A stretch of 10,351 nt of DNA from B8-G4 sp033720735 (GTDB taxonomy: Bacteria > Bacteroidota > Bacteroidia > Chitinophagales > Saprospiraceae). Under the pieces are notes generated by a model that worked only from the letters and a program-made list of their open reading frames with translations, searched no databases and was not told the DNA's origin. Made by a program: the position numbers and the translations under genes. Location of the stretch: positions 1-10,351 of the forward strand of contig JAWWBX010000144.1 of assembly GCA_033720735.1 (NCBI GenBank), in the 5' to 3' direction. Positions 6,049 to 10,351 of the stretch are shown here, in pieces (position 1 is the first letter of the stretch; each line of letters opens with the position of its first letter).

Positions 6049-7257
6049 TTATTCCTTGTCACTCATCGCCACATCATGGGCCTCATCGGGGCAGCTGAAG
6101 AGCAGTGAGAAGTCTACCTCCGACATACTCGCGAAGCGCTCCAGGGTGATCAGGTCGACATCCTCGGGAGTCGCTGCCGAGGCAAACATCCCGGGGGTGA
6201 CCGCTACCGTCCGGTTACCATTGAGGAAATAGCGCAGATGTTGTGCAGCATGACTATGGCGGTTGATGTCGGAAGCGATAAACAGGATGCGCGTACCGTT
6301 CGATTTGAGCGTGTTGCACTTGCTGACCAGGCTTTCAAACTGTGCACTGAACGAAGTAGGACCCTGATCGCTCCAGTTGCTCCAGCCGTCTGTAATAAAG
6401 ATGAAGAGATCCGGTTTGCGGCGGATGGCTTCATCGAACACGGCAGACCAGTTGGTCCAGCTGGTGAACTTCTTGTTGTGATGCCGGCATTTCTTGTATT
6501 CCTTCACAGCCCCGATCAGGGTGCGGCGTTCCATGGATTCAGTCATGGCGTGGATGTCCGTCCCGAACTCCACGATGCCCAGGGTATTTGAATCCCGCGT
6601 AAACCCCGACCGGCGCACAAATCGCAGAAGATTGCTGCTGATCAGGTTGCGTTCCTTTTTATCGATCGAGGAGGACCCATCGATGCCGATCATGACGGTC
6701 TGTTCCTGGCACAGCGGAATGGCCGGGTTGGGAACGAGGTCGATCGCCGGTACAATGCGCAGATCGCGGATACCCAGATATTGATTGACGTGGAGTTGAT
6801 GAGAATTCGAAAAGCGCATGTTGATCGAATCGACAGCCTGGTCAAACCAGACCGGGAGTGATCCGTTGATCCATTTGAAAATGAGCCGGTTGTTCTCGAT
6901 CCGGATGTCCTGGTTGATCTCATCGATGCTGAAAGTGGGGTACACCACATGGTCCCCGTCATATCCCGTGATCTCGACGCCAAATTGCAGGTTGGAGACA
7001 CGGGCGGTTGAGGTGTACCCGATCCCTGAGAGGGCGAAAATGACCTTTCCCTCTTTGTTGGGCTCCAGCTTGATGAAATACGCGCAGCTGTCCGAGCGCA
7101 GTTGCATGGAGGTCTCCGTGAGATCGCGGATCTCTACATTCTCCATCGTGACAGTAAACGACTCCAGAATGTTAGCTGCCGCGGGTGCGGGTTTCAAGAA
7201 ATGGATGAGAAGGGCAATGAAAAGTGCCAATTTCCTCATTGTCATGGATTGATACAT
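6049..7257 (-). CDS. Secreted von Willebrand factor A domain protein
   Basis: The product is 402 aa from the first ATG, or 398 or 396 aa from the in-frame ATGs at 7245 and 7239. Starting at 7239 gives MRKLALFIALLIHFLKPAPA, a cleaner signal peptide, and the first ATG lies inside a palindrome, so 7239 or 7245 is a likely real start. Residues about 30-175 are a beta-rich region I do not recognise. Residues about 186-345 are a VWA domain with a complete MIDAS metal site: Asp193-x-Ser195-x-Ser197 in GIDGSSS, a threonine in SWTNWSAVFDEA (probably Thr268), and Asp290 in FITDG. VWA domains bind protein ligands through the MIDAS metal. The last 57 residues are unassigned. There is no CHU_C-type type IX tail and no second membrane segment, so it is probably periplasmic or exported by another route. 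Confidence 0.87.
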   Translation of the reverse strand: MYQSMTMRKLALFIALLIHFLKPAPAAANILESFTVTMENVEIRDLTETSMQLRSDSCAYFIKLEPNKEGKVIFALSGIGYTSTARVSNLQFGVEITGYDGDHVVYPTFSIDEINQDIRIENNRLIFKWINGSLPVWFDQAVDSINMRFSNSHQLHVNQYLGIRDLRIVPAIDLVPNPAIPLCQEQTVMIGIDGSSSIDKKERNLISSNLLRFVRRSGFTRDSNTLGIVEFGTDIHAMTESMERRTLIGAVKEYKKCRHHNKKFTSWTNWSAVFDEAIRRKPDLFIFITDGWSNWSDQGPTSFSAQFESLVSKCNTLKSNGTRILFIASDINRHSHAAQHLRYFLNGNRTVAVTPGMFASAATPEDVDLITLERFASMSEVDFSLLFSCPDEAHDVAMSDKE

Positions 7258-7280
7258 TAATAATTAATTTAATGTATCAA
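7249..7280. promoter_or_regulatory. Perfect 12-bp inverted repeat at the VWA gene start
   Basis: TTGATACATTAA (7249-7260) and TTAATGTATCAA (7269-7280) are perfect inverted arms around TAATTAAT. The first possible ATG of the VWA gene (7257-7255, minus strand) lies inside one arm. The site could be a dimeric repressor operator or a 5' mRNA hairpin masking the start. No T run or GC stem marks it as a terminator. No TTTG/TAnnTTTG promoter was found nearby. Confidence 0.6.
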
Positions 7281-7334
7281 TGATCATGCCAACTTCGGCC
7301 CTGATTTGGGGAGGGTTCAGGAGGGGTTTCTAAG

Positions 7335-7373
7335 TAAAAATGGGAAGGGCCGCCCGCCCCAGCGACCCTTCCC
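7335..7373 (-). terminator. Intrinsic terminator behind the coiled-coil gene
   Basis: On the minus strand GGGAAGGG (7373-7366) pairs with CCCTTCCC (7349-7342). A T-G wobble and a CGC/GCG pairing extend the stem to about 12 pairs around TGGGGCGG. The sequence ATTTTTAC follows at once, giving the U tract. It lies about 65 bp past the stop at 7438. A smaller hairpin, ATCCCC and GGGGAT (7414-7419 and 7425-7430), sits between. The terminator separates the coiled-coil gene from the VWA gene. Confidence 0.8.
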
Positions 7374-7437
7374 GGGATACAAAGAATGGATTTAGAAAAT
7401 TGGTGTATAATATATCCCCCAGAAGGGGATCGCTTGC

Positions 7438-8400
7438 CTATTGCAGGTGGAAGCCGGTTGCTCCCAGGAACCCATTGTCAGCGTAGACCAGCAGATTGTA
7501 GGTGCCCGGTTCGAGGTCGGTCTCCGGTGCGATTTTCATCTCGATCTCCTGTGGACCTGCGATCTGCACTTTTTCCATTTCTGCCGCGTCGATCGGCCAG
7601 TGTCCGTCGCCGGTACGCACTGTCGCACGCATGGTCGGCATGTCGGCGATGGGCAGTCCCTGAAAATCGGTCAGCACCAGATAGATCTCATGTTCTTTCC
7701 GGTATGACTCCGGCACATGCTTGATGTCGAACGAGACGTTGATCAATTCGGTGCGGCGCGCCTTTGCCGTGAGCTTGTTGTTTTTGCGATGCGCAGTGAT
7801 CACAAAGTTGTCGGCCGTGAAGCCCGCAGGTGCGATGCTGGCGATGCGCTGCTCCAGTTGCTTGTTTGTCGCTGTCAGTTCGGCGACGTAGGTGTTGAGC
7901 TTGTCGATCTCCATTTCGGAGGCGACCACGAGCTGCTGCAACTGCTGGTTGGTTTGCTCGAGCATGGCCTTCTCTTCGGTCAGGGCCAGCATGTCGGCTT
8001 CCAGCGTGGCTTTGAGTTCTTCGAGCTGGGCCAGGCGCTCCTTGATCTCTTCAGCGTTCTTTTTGCTCGCCTTGAGTTGGCGCTCGGCTGAGGCGACATT
8101 CTTTTTCAAGGTGCCGATCTCCTCAAGTTTCTGAGCCACTTCCTGTTGCAGTGCTTCGTTCTCGCTGATGCGCTCTGTGTAGTCCTCTTCAAGCGTAGCA
8201 AGATGGTCTTGCAATTCCGCTTTTTCCGTTTCCTTGTTTTCGAGCGTGGTTTGCCAGTTCGCTTCGGCAATCCGTGTAGACTTCTGGTTGGACGTGATGA
8301 CAAAGACCAGTCCGACCGCCGTCAGGACAAACAAAATGGTGCTCACAATGGCACCAGTGCGCCACGACGTGGGCGTGCTGCTTTCTTTCCAGCCTTTCAT
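7438..8400 (-). CDS. Membrane-anchored coiled-coil protein
   Basis: The 320-aa product starts with a short polar segment, MKGWKESSTPTSWRTGAIVS, followed by one transmembrane helix (about residues 16-36) with no signal-peptidase site, so an inner-membrane type II anchor is likely. Residues about 45-188 are nearly all heptad-like and rich in Glu, Lys, Gln, Ala and Leu: a long parallel coiled coil. From about 193 to the end is a compact beta-rich domain with DNFVITAHRKNNKLTAKARR, EIYLVLTDFQGLPIADMPTM and a closing PGTYNLLVYADNGFLGATGF. The tail domain is probably periplasmic. I recall similar anchor/coil/beta-domain proteins as uncharacterised Bacteroidota proteins, sometimes mislabelled as SMC-like. 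No ATPase motif is present, so it is not an SMC protein. It ends at a strong terminator and is probably monocistronic. Confidence 0.85.
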   Translation of the reverse strand: MKGWKESSTPTSWRTGAIVSTILFVLTAVGLVFVITSNQKSTRIAEANWQTTLENKETEKAELQDHLATLEEDYTERISENEALQQEVAQKLEEIGTLKKNVASAERQLKASKKNAEEIKERLAQLEELKATLEADMLALTEEKAMLEQTNQQLQQLVVASEMEIDKLNTYVAELTATNKQLEQRIASIAPAGFTADNFVITAHRKNNKLTAKARRTELINVSFDIKHVPESYRKEHEIYLVLTDFQGLPIADMPTMRATVRTGDGHWPIDAAEMEKVQIAGPQEIEMKIAPETDLEPGTYNLLVYADNGFLGATGFHLQ

Positions 8401-8655
8401 GGTTGTTCAGTTTTTAGTGAAGTACCAGTCTTGCGATCGACACACAATTTTTGTGATCAATAACCATTTGACGTATACAACGTCCGAGCAGGGGTGAAGG
8501 GAAATTTCAGGGGTGGCTTAAAACAGATCTCCGGAACCGGAGTGAATTGGAGTGAGGGTGTTTCTTGCTTTTGTGGTGATAAAACGTGGATTGAATACGC
8601 GCTATTGTGTGACAGAGGATACTTTTTTCAAAAAATCGCGACCATGGCATAGGGT
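8401..8655. other. Intergenic region with small dyads upstream of the coiled-coil gene
   Basis: This 255-bp spacer holds no credible gene. CTCCGG-AA-CCGGAG (8529-8542) is a tight 6-bp inverted repeat followed by GGAGTGA twice (8539-8545 and 8549-8555). CACAA-TTT-TTGTG (8443-8455) is a 5-bp dyad 43 bp before the coiled-coil start codon. TTTTTTCAAAAAA (8623-8635) lies just past the surface-protein stop but has no GC stem. These could be operator or termination signals, but each is short enough to arise by chance. Confidence 0.3.
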
Positions 8656-10351
8656 TTAGCGCACCAGGGTCAGTGCACCCGAATATGTTTCGGTTCCGCC
8701 ATCGGAGAATCCGACAACGGCATACCAGGTGTATACGCCCGCCGGCATGGGCTCTCCTTTAAAGGTACCGTCCCATCCTGACCCGACTGCTGATGGTAGC
8801 AGACCTGCACCCTGGTAAATGTGTTCGCCCCACCGCGAAAAAATATTCAATTCGATGATGGACACGCACCGTTCGTCGCCATACAGGCTAAAGAAGTCAT
8901 TGACGCCATCCCCGTTGGGACTGAATACATTGGGGATATAGATCTTCCGCTCCTTGTCGACAACCACAATGATGCTGGCAGTACTGAGACAGCCGTCTGC
9001 TGAATAGACCGAAACGGTATACACAGTCGTGCCGGGCGGCCAGGCCTGCGGTGCGGGGCAACCCTGACAGGACAGGTGTTCGGCGGGAGACCAGACCAGG
9101 CTGTCGGTCGGAGACAAACCCAGAACATTGAGATGGGTCGTGTCACCCGGTGTGATGGTAATATCCGGTCCCACCGTGATGTCAGGAACGGCAATGCTGT
9201 CTAGGGTGAATGTGCTGTCTTGCGTACATCCATTGAGGTCCAAAACGCTCACGGTGTAAGTTCCGCCTGCGAGCCCTGTCAGCGTGGTGCCGGCCAGGGT
9301 ATCCAGATCGTTCAGGACAAACCGATAGCCGCCGGTGCCCCCTTCCGCACCCAGCACGACACTTCCGACCGGTGTGGTGCAATCAGGATTGGAAACAATG
9401 AGCGTCAGTACAAGTGGTGGCGGATCGGCGATCGTGACGGTTCGTTCGACAGTACATCCGGCCTGGTCAGTCACTGTGACTACATAGCTGCCACTTCCGA
9501 GATCGGTGATTGATTCAGACGTCGCACCGGTATTCCAGAGGAAAGATGGCTGTCCGGTCCCTCCGCTGACAAGCACTGTAGCCGTACCATCGGAGGCTCC
9601 ATGACATGAGATCGCTGATCCGTTGTAGCTGGACGTTTCTATTTGAGCAGTAAGTGCGGGAGGTTCGGACAGCGCGACCTCCAGGACCAGCTCCTGACCG
9701 TTGGCATCAGTGATCGTCACCCGATAGGTGCCTGAGGGCAGTCCGGGAATACTGATGGTGTCACCAGGCGCGTTGATCACGCCGGTTCCGTCCAGGCTTC
9801 CGTCGGTGGAGGCCCAACTGTATGAGAACTGTGGCGTCCCGTCTTGCAGCGCAAACATGATCGCGCCGGTGTTGTCATCAAAGCACAGCGGTGGCTGGCC
9901 TGAGATGCTCCCCATTATTTCCGGGACTGTATCACAGACACAGATCGTGGTATCCTGTACAGACAGGCCTTGCAGGCTGCGCGGAACAAGGCTGTGGTCA
10001 AATACCCCGGTATATTCCTCGAGATCGTAGGATGCATTGGCAGGGTTAACGATGTCCGTGACGGTATGCGCCAGATCGTCGAACGCGGTACAGGCCTCCG
10101 ACGGTGTGCTCAGCAGTGGGTGGCGGGAAAGCATCAAGCTGCGCTGGCTCCCTGGCCCGGAGGTACAATACACATAGTAAAACTCTTCTCTGGCCAACGC
10201 AAACTGGTGGGTGTAGCGCAATAATCCGGGGTCGTCGGCCTGACCGAGAATACCGGAAGACAGGACCTCACCATCCTCATCGTTATGGACAAACCCCCGA
10301 CACTGGTTGGTTTGCCAACCACGGCAGCTGATCAGCAATCCGTGATTGGTC
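8656..10351 (-). CDS. SprB-repeat surface protein with gliding/T9SS C-terminal domain (partial)
   Basis: This is the 3' part of a larger gene: the reading frame stays open to the right edge, so the true start is outside the window and the in-frame TTG at 10338 is not a convincing start. Counting from that TTG (560 codons), residues 1-130 are unassigned. Three SprB-type repeats follow at about 145-226, 231-304 and 315-380; the second is canonical (SCHGASDGTATVLVSGGTG, then GSGSYVVTVTDQAGC). A bridging Ig-like segment at about 385-460 contains CQGCPAP. The last 95 residues (466-560) are the CHU_C/gliding motility-associated C-terminal domain, starting IYIPNVFSPNGDGVND, with SRWGEHIYQ, GWDGTFKG and AGVYTWYAVV. 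This domain directs export by the type IX secretion system and surface attachment. The mature protein is probably a large extracellular adhesin-like protein; its ligand is unknown. Confidence 0.92.
   Translation of the reverse strand, partial: TNHGLLISCRGWQTNQCRGFVHNDEDGEVLSSGILGQADDPGLLRYTHQFALAREEFYYVYCTSGPGSQRSLMLSRHPLLSTPSEACTAFDDLAHTVTDIVNPANASYDLEEYTGVFDHSLVPRSLQGLSVQDTTICVCDTVPEIMGSISGQPPLCFDDNTGAIMFALQDGTPQFSYSWASTDGSLDGTGVINAPGDTISIPGLPSGTYRVTITDANGQELVLEVALSEPPALTAQIETSSYNGSAISCHGASDGTATVLVSGGTGQPSFLWNTGATSESITDLGSGSYVVTVTDQAGCTVERTVTIADPPPLVLTLIVSNPDCTTPVGSVVLGAEGGTGGYRFVLNDLDTLAGTTLTGLAGGTYTVSVLDLNGCTQDSTFTLDSIAVPDITVGPDITITPGDTTHLNVLGLSPTDSLVWSPAEHLSCQGCPAPQAWPPGTTVYTVSVYSADGCLSTASIIVVVDKERKIYIPNVFSPNGDGVNDFFSLYGDERCVSIIELNIFSRWGEHIYQGAGLLPSAVGSGWDGTFKGEPMPAGVYTWYAVVGFSDGGTETYSGALTLVR

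Overview
The window looks like chromosomal DNA of a Bacteroidota bacterium of moderate GC content. The clearest sign is the partial protein at the right end. It has SprB-type repeats and a C-terminal domain opening with IYIPNVFSPNGDGVND, the gliding-motility/type IX secretion CHU_C signature. Genes lack obvious Shine-Dalgarno sequences, and the only promoter candidate matches the Bacteroidota TTTG/TAnnTTTG pattern. A member of the Saprospiria or a related class is plausible, but this is inference.

Layout, left to right. Positions 1-199 hold intergenic repeats, including three tandem copies of a 46-bp unit. Next come a divergent pair: a lipid A/lysophospholipid-type acyltransferase (minus, 200-1063) and a HI0933/BaiN-type flavoprotein (plus, 1146-2369), separated by 82 bp. 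Positions 2370-2687 hold two copies of a 102-bp element, each with two stem-loops, repeating at 143 bp. A secreted S9-family (DPP-IV-like) peptidase follows (plus, 2688-5213), and a third repeat locus starts at its stop codon (5213-5273). The rest is on the minus strand: a 199-aa beta-rich plus TPR protein (5327-5926), a secreted von Willebrand A protein (6049-7257), a membrane-anchored coiled-coil protein (7438-8400) with a good intrinsic terminator behind it, and the 3' part of a large SprB-repeat surface protein (8656 to the right edge).

Functionally the window centres on the cell envelope: outer-membrane lipid acylation, a periplasmic or secreted peptidase, a secreted VWA protein, an anchored coiled-coil protein and a T9SS-exported adhesin-like protein. 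The minus-strand genes are 122, 180 and 255 bp apart, with a terminator between two of them, so they are probably separate transcription units. I see no tRNA, rRNA, CRISPR array, transposase or phage gene. The most unusual feature is the mosaic intergenic repeat family, which occurs at three loci and uses shared modules in different combinations. Next are the palindrome covering the first possible start codon of the VWA gene, the acidic/lysine tract in the peptidase, and the unassigned N-terminal domain of the 199-aa protein.
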